From positions 456,634,310 through 456,698,309 of the forward strand of contig CM060912.1 in the NCBI GenBank assembly GCA_030737875.1: 64,000 nucleotides of DNA, given 5' to 3'. Every line of letters begins with the position of its first letter. The first letter of the stretch is position 1. The position numbers and the translations under genes were made by a program. Below, in pieces: positions 11,879 to 22,659 of this stretch. The DNA comes from Allium sativum (lineage: Eukaryota; Streptophyta; Magnoliopsida; Asparagales; Amaryllidaceae). A model generated the notes under the pieces. That model was given only the letters and a program-made list of their open reading frames with translations, made no database searches and had not been told where the DNA came from.

Positions 11879-12910
11879 TTTGATAGTTAAATCACCGACT
11901 ATCAAAGTTTTGACCATTTTAACGTTGTTAATATGGAGAGACCGGTTGGATTATTATCCAGAGAACCACTCCGTATTGGCATAAGCGTTGCGAATCAAGT
12001 ATGCTGAATGTCTTGAAGACAGAGTTATGCAAGGGCTATCCTGTTTACAGAATAGTGCCTTCGGTTTGTCCAGTCCCAGGACAAACGTAAATGGATGAGT
12101 GTCTGACAGAGTATATCCAATGGATCGCATAAGTTGATCTCTTCAAACGTACTTACGTTTGGTGGCAGAGGAATTCGTTTCTCTTAGCTGTATACCCGTG
12201 GTATTTTTGGTGAAATCAATTTGTGATTTGGCGGGTATGACGATGTGGCATTCAAAGTAATGGAGGTGGGATCTGTCAAGAGATACGTTATGACCTCAAG
12301 CCTCATCAAACCGGAAGTGGACAAAAATCGGGCAGGCAGCATGGCTATGTGGGTCGCACCCATTAGGATGTATGATCACCTATCTAGAGAAATTCCTTTT
12401 GTTCTTAAATCTATCAATGCTGTCCCTTATCGGGAGGCGGTTGCTGATCCCAACCGTTGGTGATATACATTCGATACACTCAAGCGAAATGAGTGGTCGG
12501 TCATGTGTGGGCCGGGTTGCAAGATGTTCTTGTTGAATCCAGTGTATTTGCCTCTAGAGATACACGTTCGGAAGGTGGTCCCATACCTTGTCAAGTTGGA
12601 ATCCAATCTCCAATAAGTGCCTGCGAGTTTGATTTTATATTATATATGTAGAGCGTGAGATGCAAGCGCTCTACTAGATTCTAATTACTTGTGATTAGAC
12701 ATTATTATAATATCAGATAATATATGATTTCCAAAGTGTTTTGGGTTATCGTAAGGTAAAAACCATCCGTGTTTATGTGTGGATCGGTCTTACGATTATC
12801 TTTTCTTTCGAAAGGATTTTGAAAGTTAAACAAAAGATTGGAGTTTACTCACACCAGTCCCATGACTGACCCAGAGTTTATTTTGTTTTGTTTTCCCTAA
12901 ACTCTTGGGT
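11879..12910 (+). other. Conserved stem-loop block of E1 5' LTR (H1-H7)
   Basis: Paired segments in order: H1 11879-11887/11898-11906; H2 11931-11938/11969-11976; H3 12064-12071/12079-12086; H4 12168-12173/12178-12183 with a TTCG loop; H5 12648-12655/12667-12674; H6 12748-12755/12789-12796; H7 12869-12880/12898-12910. The same stems occur in the same order in E2 with compensating arm changes (see findings). They sit in the last 1.4 kb of the LTR, so they would lie in the RNA leader upstream of the primer site if transcription starts before the intron. The protein-like frame at 12245-12463 is not conserved in E2. Confidence 0.7.
12841..12852 (+). promoter_or_regulatory. 12-nt site complementary to the E1 LTR splice donor
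   Basis: GAGTTTACTCAC is the exact reverse complement of GTGAGTAAACTC at the donor (9970-9981). The pair is kept in both E2 LTRs and in the E1 3' LTR (17037-17048 with 19908-19919). Pairing could mask the donor; this is inferred. Confidence 0.5.
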
Positions 12911-13319
12911 GCCCAAATTTGTACGGGCAGTCGAGTAGTCGGGATTTTTCAGATTCTCTTGGAGGAGCTTGAAGCAGGAGGCCTCACCAGTTAGCTATAG
13001 GCTATCATATTTTCCGCTGTGTATTTTGTTGTATCTGGAAACAGGTGTTTATAACTGTTCCAGGGATAATCGTTGTGCTCTGATAATGGTATGTATATAC
13101 AAATACTGATTTGTGTTTCAAAGTTATTTTATCTAATATATTTTATTCGTTCCGCTGTGAGTTTTTGATCTTCGTTTTCTTCTATTCTAACAATTCTTTC
13201 TTTCTATTTCTCATCCTCTAACTTCTTTCTAAAAATGGTTCGTATTTCTGTGCAATTTGAGTTGGACGTGTGGCGTTACTAGTCGACTCAACGGGTACGG
13301 ATTTGCGGGTCGTTTCATT

Positions 13320-13331
13320 TGGTATCAGAGC
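13320..13331 (+). other. E1 primer binding site
   Basis: TGGTATCAGAGC, complementary to the 3' end of plant initiator tRNA-Met, two bases after the LTR end. Confidence 0.9.
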
Positions 13332-14453
13332 TGAAGGTTAAGTTATTACCTTGGCTCTGTGGCGTGACTCAATAGAGATGGGGTTAGTGGTACCCTAGAT
13401 TGAGTTTGAGTGTATATATATATGAGGGAGCGTATTTGTAGATTTGATATAAAATTGTTTTATATTGTGTTGGCTGGTTTGTTGAGTGGTTTATGAATTC
13501 TGGTCGATACAGGAAGTACAACTGTATCGATAGGTGTTTCTAAACTCTCGAACAGAACAAATCGACTCAGTATTGTTTTAAAGTGGGTAAGTGGTATAAT
13601 TTGCGCAAAAGTTATTTTGATATAAAGGGATAATTTTCTGAAATTATCGAATGTGTTGATTGTTATTACAATCAAAGGAAATTATAAAATATTGAAATGG
13701 TTGTATAAAACCAAATTGGATTTGTATAAGAATAGGATATACAAATAAGCCGAACTGAAATTTAATTCAAACCATAATTTGAATTTAAATCCCGGAAGTT
13801 TTGAAATATTCCTTGAAGTATTTTAAAGGTATATGGCATTGGTTTGAAGAGATTTTTGAATAAGAAAGTTGAATATATTGGATGTTGTTGAATGGGATTG
13901 AATTGGATTCAAGGATAATAAGTGGATTGATTTAAATAGAAATCAGATTTGAATTGATAGAATGGAAGTGGCTAATCAGAAGTTGATTAGAGATCTGAAA
14001 ACTGGAAGTTGGATTGATTGAAACCCACTGGAAATGAATATATGTATGCTGAGCAAATATTGAATGAAAGCAAGTGCATGAGATAGATTATGCCGACAAA
14101 AAGGTACATGTTTACAATATTGTTTGGGTTGATGATTTTATGAGCCTGTAAGGGCAAGCCACTTGGCTTTTTGATTTTCTTTTGGATTGGAAAGGCCTAA
14201 AAGGGCGAGTTGTGATTGTGCCGATTGAGCCGTGCAGAGGAGATGCTGCCGAAATTTCTCAGAATTTAAAGTGTTAGAAAATTTTCAGAATTTTGGAAAA
14301 TTTTGTTAGTAAGAATAAATTAATATTTTAATTGGAATAAATTGGTTCAGTTAAGCTGAAATCAAGAAGTAAACAAAAAGGGATTTTAGACCTAGTTAAT
14401 AGGGTATGTAGTATCTTTTCTTAACTTAGCAATTTCGAGGACGAAATTATTTT

Positions 14454-14466
14454 AAGGGGGAAAGAA
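14454..14466 (+). other. E1 polypurine tract
   Basis: Thirteen purines AAGGGGGAAAGAA directly before the 3' LTR, preceded by GAGGACGAAATT, the usual end of Tekay-type interiors. Confidence 0.9.
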
Positions 14467-17400
14467 TGTAACGACCCGGATCTTCGGCCGTTGAATTCTG
14501 AATATTTAAATTTGTTTTAAGAATTTTAATTGAATTACATATAGGAATTTATTTATTAAAAACGAAGTTTGAACGTTAATATATAATATAATTATAAAAC
14601 GAGCTCGAAATCGCGCGGTAGTTCGTAATATGGAGTTTGAACTTCAACTGAGAATACAGGATCCGATATAAGTCGGATTTCTGTGAAACAAGACACGTTG
14701 GAACCGTATTGATGATAATTTTCATATAGAAGAGAAAAATTCAGATTTCGTGTTATAATTTGTTAGTTATGGTCAAATCAAATTTTCAAATAGTCGCTAT
14801 GGAAATCGTTATTTAAATTATACGTGTTAAAATAGCCGTTTTGCAAACGGACTCAGATTTCGACGAAATCAGTTTCATTGGGACCGTATTGTTAAATTAT
14901 TGTACGGTGTTGAATGGCGTGAAAAACCGATGTCGTATGTGACCACGGTAGCCGTAAACGCTCGTTCAGTGCAATTAAATTAATTCAACTGAATAAAGGG
15001 ATATTAGAGTGTAACTTGAACAGACGATCGAATCAGGCCACGAAACCAGTTCCAGTGAGTTTGTAGCGTCAGATATAGTCAGGGTAGGTATATAGTTTGT
15101 TATTTTTAGAGATCGGCAAATTTGGTGTTCAGAAGGGCAGTGCGGTACGCGCCAAAAACAGTCTACCGGGGCAACAGTCTCAGAATGCGACGAAACTAGT
15201 GCCGTTGGGTTCGTATCGAAAAGTTATTATCGATGTTCGCAGTTTCAAGTTGTTTTGATTTATCTAGTGACCGTGAAAAATTTAAACGCGTGTTGATTTC
15301 TGGTTTTATAAAGGATTTTTTTTCATACGATGTCGGAATTCGACGAAACTTGTCACATTGGGTTCAGAATACCTTTTTGCACCAAGAATAGCTTTTTTAT
15401 CAGTAAACAGAAGTCAACTGTGGCTAGTTTTGCTTGATACTTCACCACGAAGTTTCATTATAATATAAAATTATTATTTCACCTATATATATATATATAT
15501 ATATAGAACCTACTAAGCAGACCTATATATATATATTAAAAGAGGGACAGCGTATCTATCTTCAGACTTGCCAACACATGGCTATAAACCATGCCTAAGC
15601 TAAAGCTGCTACCCAATTTCTTTTCGCATTTACTTCATCCGCATATAAACAGTATGCTACCGCCCTATTTTGGTCAGAATACACATGGAAAAATCTATCA
15701 ACTAGCAGACATAAATTAATGCAAGCACATGGAAGTTTATTCAGTGCAGTCGTAAATTAATTAAAGCACATGCTATCAAACAGTAACCTAAACGCCTACT
15801 CTACAAACCGTGGAGGCCAAGTTGTTGAATACTATATAATACCGTGGCTCCTTAACAAAATTGCCAGAAAACAAGATGACCCTTTTATATTTCCTTCCTT
15901 CAGTAACAAACAAAGGAAAACAAAACGCAGCTCTTCACAAAACAAATCGCACCTCACCAATTCAGTAAAAGGAATTCAGGGTAAAATCCTTAATTTCGAA
16001 AAATCATTGTATTTCACTCCGGGAAGAGAAGCTCTCCGATCTAACCTGTGTATTATCGGGTTCGACGCAAGAAGTTTGGGGGAGTTGGAGCATAGGGTAG
16101 TCGCGTGTGATTCGTGAAGGTGGGAGGTTCGGTGAATATTGGCGACGATGGAAATCGTTGGAGGAGTCCCATTTTCCTGTAACGAACCAAACGATGGGGT
16201 AGTATATTTAGTAGTTCTTACGTTTGTGGGTTCTTTTGTTTTGGAGCTGGCGGCCTTGAAAATGTGTTATGGACGAGTTGGGTTATACAGGAGGAAGCAA
16301 CGGTTATGGAGTAGGAAGGCAGCAGGTTACAGATTTGTTTTGTTGTGGAAGTAGAGTATTCGGTTGTGTTCATTAGCAGTAAGGGTTGACTTTGTTGGTG
16401 TTTTGGGTCCCTAGGCTGTCGCTGCTGACCTGGGCACACAGGCGTGAGGAGAAGAGATGGTAAACAATGATGAGAGGTTCCTGTAGCCGAAAATTTGAAT
16501 AACAGAGAGGAAAGTATCAACTTTAAAGGTTTGGTTAGTTGTCTCAATAAAATTTTGGGATGTGATGAGGTGATTTCTTGAATGGAGTTTCCCTTTGTTA
16601 CGTGGTTAACCGAATGTGATTAAAGTTTGAACAGGATAGTTGTTGGATTAAAGACATATGCCTGGGTTCATTTTCAATAGGTTGCTATTAAGGGATTTAA
16701 TGGTTGAATGTTGGTTTTTCTGAGATTGAAATTTAAGTTGATGAGAAGAATTGAAGGGAGGGGATGGAGGAGTAGCAGGCAGTGGACAGTCGGCAAGGGG
16801 TTCATTCGTAATAGTTAAAATGAAGAGGAAGCAGGAGTTCGCGAAGAAAGGAATCAAACTATCGGTCGTAATCTCTTTAAAAATTGGATGGCGATCACGT
16901 TAAAATCATAGCGGTGAATTCTTCGTCGTGGAACTGATATGGCGAAAGACAGAGATGACGGAATCTCGTGATAAAAATCAAACGACCGTTTGATTTTAAA
17001 CGAAACAAACAGCGGAACCGTCAACCGCAAACCAAGGTGAGTAAACTCACTCGTTTAAAATTATTTTATAAAGTGAAATGGTTGCTTGGTTGAATAGTTG
17101 ATAAATTGGTTGATAGAATCACATCGTTGATTGATTTTTCATTAATGCGATATTTTTAATGTTACTAACATCTGTGGATGCAGGGAAACAGGTTGGAGGG
17201 ATCCAACTGGATCCCTCAACATTTTATTTACTGTTTTATTTGATGGTGATATATGTTATGCTACATTATCCATGGTTGAATTTGTGTGTTGATTTACCCT
17301 GGCCTTAGGAACCTGGTATTTTAGATACCGTAAAATATCATCGAATGTGAAAAAGAAAATCTGAATTTAAAAGCAGAGTTTATTTCCAAATTAGAAATAA

Positions 17401-20384
17401 TTTCTTTTTCATTGAGTTGCAAATGGAAACCTATTCCATTGGGTAAACCAAGAGAATGTTATAAATAAAGATATAGATTAAGTGGATCATGGACCATTGG
17501 ATGATTAAATTATAAGTTCAAATATAAATGTCTATTTGAAAGTGAATATCGGTTCTGAAACCAATATTTGAAATAGATTTGAATTTAGCAAAGTATAGAG
17601 AAAGTTTAAAGAAAGATTTTCAAATGCTAAAGTAAAAGAATAGTAGTTTAAACAAGGAAATATTTTGCAAATAAAATGTATATAAAAAGGGGATTTATAG
17701 AAATCGAATTAAGTGGTTAGAAGAATGTATAGTTTATAAATATGTTTAAAGGAGAACTTGAATTGTTTAAAATAAACAGAGTTTATAAATGAACAACGGA
17801 AGCGTGTGCGTCGCACACGGTATTTTATTCAAAACAGCAATCATAACGCTGTTGTTATAAGAAATGCTTTTTAATTTTTAAACAACGATTTTAACGCTGT
17901 CTTTGTAAGGAATGCCTTTATAAAACTAAACAGCGATTTTAGCGCTGTTGTTATAATAAATGTGTTAATATATATACAGCAATTTTAGACGCTGCTGTTA
18001 TAATAAATATCTTGGTAAATCTAAATAGCAATTCTAACGCTGCCGTTATAATAACTGTTTTAATTGCAAATCTTAATGCTATGGTTATGATAAGTGTTTT
18101 ATAATGCTAGATAGCGGTTTTAAACGCTGTTGTTGAAAGCAATGTTTGGTTTAAAGTTGTGAGCTCTGAATGTTTCAAAGGCTCGATAGCAAGGGTTGGT
18201 TAGTGATATCGTTAATTAACGAATGATTTATGATTTAAGTCATAATAACGATGTTTATAACATCAGAAAATTCAAAGGATTTAGAAATGTTTTCTAACTG
18301 GAATAAAAGATGTTTTCTCAATAAAGGAATTATATATTGGAAATGTTTTCCGATATTCAAGTTAGAAAATAAAAGTCATATTAAAGTTATTATATTGCGG
18401 ATGCAGGGAATTATAACACCATTGTTATAATCAAGTGATTCCTGAAAAGAAATTCATAATCGAATCCGAGAGCAACGTGAGGAAGTGTGTTAAAAGATTG
18501 GAAAGATGAACCTTGTCTATTTCGAAGTTAGAAATGTTGCTCAGTTAAGGTCTGAGAGGTAATTATACCCCAACTTGATTGACTTCGTTTTAACTAAGAA
18601 GTGGTTAAGGTTCGATAGTGGAAAGTGGTTAAGTGGAAACCAAATGAAGGAGATTTGGCATAGTGATGTTTATTCAAACATCTGTTTAATCAAATGAAGG
18701 AGATTTGGAAATGTTTTTCCCAAATGAGAATCAGAAATGTTTTCTGAATATAGAGGACAGATAATGGAAATGTTTTCCAATGTTAATAGAATATATTTTC
18801 TAAATATATTAAATAAGGAATGTAAATGAAAGTGAAAAGGGAAATGAATAAATGAATGAACAAAAAGGGATAAACGTTGAATGATGTTTGGTCGATAGAA
18901 TTTCCTTTTGGATAATATCATTGTTTGCACACCGACATGTTTTCATTTGATAGTTAAATCACCGACTATCAAAGTTTTGACCATTTTAACGTTGTTAATA
19001 TGGAGAGACCGGTTGGATTATTATCCAGAGAACCACTCCGTATTGGCATAAGCGTTGCGAATCAAGTATGCTGAATGTCTTGAAGACAGAGTTATGCAAG
19101 GGCTATCCTGTTTACAGAATAGTGCCTTCGGTTTGTCCAGTCCCAGGACAAACGTAAATGGATGAGTGTCTGACAGAGTATATCCAATGGATCGCATAAG
19201 TTGATCTCTTCAAACGTACTTACGTTTGGTGGCAGAGGAATTCGTTTCTCTTAGCTGTATACCCGTGGTATTTTTGGTGAAATCAATTTGTGATTTGGCG
19301 GGTATGACGATGTGGCATTCAAAGTAATGGAGGTGGGATCTGTCAAGAGATACGTTATGACCTCAAGCCTCATCAAACCGGAAGTGGACAAAAATCGGGC
19401 AGGCAGCATGGCTATGTGGGTCGCACCCATTAGGATGTATGATCACCTATCTAGAGAAATTCCTTTTGTTCTTAAATCTATCAATGCTGTCCCTTATCGG
19501 GAGGCGGTTGCTGATCCCAACCGTTGGTGATATACATTCGATACACTCAAGCGAAATGAGTGGTCGGTCATGTGTGGGCCGGGTTGCAAGATGTTCTTGT
19601 TGAATCCAGTGTATTTGCCTCTAGAGATACACGTTCGGAAGGTGGTCCCATACCTTGTCAAGTTGGAATCCAATCTCCAATAAGTGCCTGCGAGTTTGAT
19701 TTTATATTATATATGTAGAGCGTGAGATGCAAGCGCTCTACTAGATTCTAATTACTTGTGATTAGACATTATTATAATATCAGATAATATATGATTTCCA
19801 AAGTGTTTTGGGTTATCGTAAGGTAAAAACCATCCGTGTTTATGTGTGGATCGGTCTTACGATTATCTTTTCTTTCGAAAGGATTTTGAAAGTTAAACAA
19901 AAGATTGGAGTTTACTCACACCAGTCCCATGACTGACCCAGAGTTTATTTTGTTTTGTTTTCCCTAAACTCTTGGGTGCCCAAATTTGTACGGGCAGTCG
20001 AGTAGTCGGGATTTTTCAGATTCTCTTGGAGGAGCTTGAAGCAGGAGGCCTCACCAGTTAGCTATAGGCTATCATATTTTCCGCTGTGTATTTTGTTGTA
20101 TCTGGAAACAGGTGTTTATAACTGTTCCAGGGATAATCGTTGTGCTCTGATAATGGTATGTATATACAAATACTGATTTGTGTTTCAAAGTTATTTTATC
20201 TAATATATTTTATTCGTTCCGCTGTGAGTTTTTGATCTTCGTTTTCTTCTATTCTAACAATTCTTTCTTTCTATTTCTCATCCTCTAACTTCTTTCTAAA
20301 AATGGTTCGTATTTCTGTGCAATTTGAGTTGGACGTGTGGCGTTACTAGTCGACTCAATGGGTACGGATTTGCGGGTCGTTTCA
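14467..20384 (+). repeat. E1 3' LTR
   Basis: 5,918 bp, offset 7,081 then 7,067 bases from the 5' LTR with the same order of features: intron-like unit 17037-17183, hairpin repeats about 17831-18142, stem-loop block 18946-19977. Ends TTCA at 20384, followed by TGTGT. Confidence 0.95.
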
Positions 20385-20576
20385 TGTGTGGTCAAATAAA
20401 TTTTATATATATCCAAGAGATAAAATAATATGATAAATTTGAATTTCAAACGAAGAGATAAAGATAAGGTGACTAGAATAATGCTTATAAGGTAAGAAAT
20501 TAATTAATTGATTAACGTTATAAATAATAAAACTTTCCAACCACCGCACACGTTTATTGGACGATTCAGAGACCAA

Positions 20577-20663
20577 AAGGTCAACCTCCCCCTAGAAGGG
20601 GTGTCGACCGCCCTTCTAGAGGGGAGGTCGACCGCCCTTTTAGAGCAGAGGTCGACCGCTTGG
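20577..20663 (+). repeat. Tandem GTCGAC boxes upstream of the LTR A TATA box
   Basis: Four units of about 23 bp: GGTCAACCTCCC, then GTGTCGACCGCCC, GAGGTCGACCGCCC and GAGGTCGACCGCTTGG. The middle units contain the palindrome GTCGAC. They lie about 115-200 bp upstream of TATAAATA, a promoter-like position. Element C has a comparable set. Confidence 0.65.
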
Positions 20664-20775
20664 CACCTGAAGTGCCCAATAAATCTGGTTCGGGTTAGTT
20701 TTTTCGGTTATTTATAAGAATGAACAGCTAGGATTAAATCTTAAAAATCATACGATTCTTATTTACATAAACACC

Positions 20776-20783
20776 TATAAATA
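20776..20783 (+). promoter_or_regulatory. TATA box of LTR A
   Basis: CCTATAAATAACC, followed by a pyrimidine-rich leader (CTCTCTCTATCTGTGTCTCC) and by a splice donor CT|GTGAGTGG at 21067. The same TATA-to-donor spacing (about 270-290 nt) holds in LTR C. Confidence 0.6.
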
Positions 20784-21270
20784 ACCCTCTAGACTCCATA
20801 CCTAAACTTTGTCACTCTCTCTATCTGTGTCTCCACTCTGCCATTGATTAAAGAAGAATTCAAAATAGGTTTTCTTCTTCTCTTACAAATCTATTTTTCA
20901 TTCTCTAATCTCTTTCTTATAGGATTTAGATTAGAATATAGATCTGGAATCACATTATATATATATAAGAATTTTAATTACTTGATTCTTATTAACATAG
21001 ATCTCTAGGGATTGGAGTTCGTATCAAATAGGCAACAACGCCAGATCTACGCCATTTCCAATCACTGTGAGTGGAATTAGTATTTGCTAAGGCATATTCT
21101 ACATTTTTAGATTATATTGTGGATTAGTATTCATAGGATATTTGGTATAATGACAATATCAAACTGAAAACCCTCCAAATCTCATGTTTTATGTATTTTG
21201 CAAAAATTGTCAATTTATATTGGATTTGTGGATTTGTTTTGGTAACGGATGAGGAACATTTGGATGATAT

Positions 21271-21560
21271 CGCTACAAGAAAAACCGCAAATAGCGACAG
21301 GTTTTTAGCAGTGGAAAGTTTCATCACAAATTAGCAACGAATTTTCATGGAATTTGTATGGGATATTATTTAGGAATTTTTATTTCAACTTATTTTAAAA
21401 TATTACCGTCGAGTTCTTTTTACTGTCGCTAAACCATAGCAAATTGCAGCGGTTTAACATCATCAATTTTTCGTCGCTGATTTCCGTTGCAATTTGTGAT
21501 AGTTTACCATCATGTATTTTTCTATGTTATTTTGCATCAGATTTTCAAGGGATTTGAAAA
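21271..21560. repeat. CACTA left subterminal region
   Basis: Several copies of AGCGAC/GTCGCT-type motifs (near 21293, 21403, 21420, 21470) in both orientations, the usual transposase-binding zone of CACTA ends. Confidence 0.65.
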
Positions 21561-22600
21561 AGTCTAGCATGCTTATTCTTCATGAAATGTTTCTTTTATG
21601 TTTATAATAAGTAATTGATAAGTAAAAATAAATTTTAAATAATTAATGTTAATAATAATATGCTAATAACAAAAAATAAATAATTACGATTAATATTAAA
21701 TAAAGTTCAACAATTAATATTGATTAATTAATAATTACTAAATAATTAGGAGGTAGTAATAATTAATAATATAGATTAATAAGTAATCATTAATAATTAA
21801 TGATTAATAAGTAATCTTTAATAATTTAGAAGTAAAATTTATTATCCAGTGTCTAAAAATTAATAATATTATTGATAATTATGCTTAATATGTATTATTT
21901 AAAAAACTAAAACTTTTGTATTTTCTAAAATAAATATAAAGTTCAAATATAAATTTTGAAGTTTTCATAATTTTAAAATTGATATAAATTTTTGTAAAAT
22001 AATAATAGTTAAATAATTAATAAAAAATAATATTCACTACTAAATAATAATAATAATTAATATATAATTTGTAATATAAGATAGTTACATTATTAATTAC
22101 TATAAAATTATTAAAAAATAATAATTAATAAATATTAAAACAAAAATGACAAGGCGTATTAATTAAAATTTATTATTAAATAACTATTACTTAATAAATA
22201 AGAAATAATTTTTAATAATTAATAATTAAGTAGTTATAATAAATATTATCAATTTATATGTGATAATTAATAATTAATTTCAATAGTTAAGAAGAAATAT
22301 TTAGAAATTAAGCAGAATAATTAATTAAAATTATATAATTAATATTGTATAACTAACAATTAAAATAATAATACTAATTAACAATCAATAATTATTGGTG
22401 TTAAATACATAATACTTAAATAATAGTAATTAGTATTCAATATATAATAATTAATAGATACTATTAAATAATAGAAATAATTAATTAACTTGAAATATGA
22501 AATAACTCATATTAATAATTAATCAATAATTAGATTACAATTAATTAATAAATAAATATTTAATATTTAATTAATAACTTACATAGTATGTTATATAATG
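21561..22600. other. Very AT-rich stretch in CACTA interior
   Basis: About 1 kb almost entirely of AATTAATAAT-type sequence, with no gene. Low complexity makes further annotation unsafe. Confidence 0.8.
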
Positions 22601-22659
22601 GAGGTACACAAGTTTCCCTTAAGTTAGAAATAAACTAGTCAGTTGCGATTCTTAATTTC

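Larger units (their letters stand above)
7386..13317 (+). repeat. E1 5' LTR
   Basis: TGTAACGACC...GTCGTTTCA, 5,932 bp. In order it contains five GAAAC...TTGG box modules, a TA microsatellite, a purine-rich leader, an intron-like unit, a GC-rich palindrome, seven hairpin repeat units, a block of conserved stem-loops and the TTCCGCTGTGAG box near 13150. Open frames (up to 115 codons at 8703-9050) show no known domain and are not kept in the E2 LTR. Confidence 0.95.
13318..14466 (+). other. E1 interior: non-coding, primer site to polypurine tract
   Basis: 1,149 bp without a gag or pol motif. The first 100 bp (ACCTTGGCTCTGTGGC-TGACTCA) and the last 350 bp (CAAGCCACTTGGCT and GAGCCGTGC-GAGGAGATGCTG) match the interior of E2 closely while the middle does not. 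The conserved ends are good candidates for packaging or reverse-transcription signals. Confidence 0.85.
7386..20384 (+). mobile_element. E1: young non-autonomous LTR retrotransposon with 5.9-kb LTRs
   Basis: 12,999 bp bounded by 5-bp duplications TGTGT (7381-7385, 20385-20389). Two LTRs (5,932 and 5,918 bp) flank only 1,149 bp of interior. The interior has a tRNA-iMet primer site and a polypurine tract but no gag, protease, reverse transcriptase or integrase. The TTCGAGGACGAAATT block before the tract is typical of Tekay/Del chromoviruses, so a helper of that lineage is likely. The LTRs look identical apart from a 14-bp TA-repeat length difference and the two C/T differences I saw (9883/16950 and 13292/20359), so insertion is very recent. 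It inserted into the LTR of element A. Confidence 0.95.
20390..21270 (+). repeat. Element A, 5' LTR, segment 2 of 3
   Basis: Lies between the E1 target duplication and the CACTA left end. It contains GTCGAC boxes, a TATA box and a GTGAGT splice donor in the same order and spacing as the LTRs of element C read in their sense strand, so it belongs to the same broad LTR type. No coding content. Confidence 0.75.
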
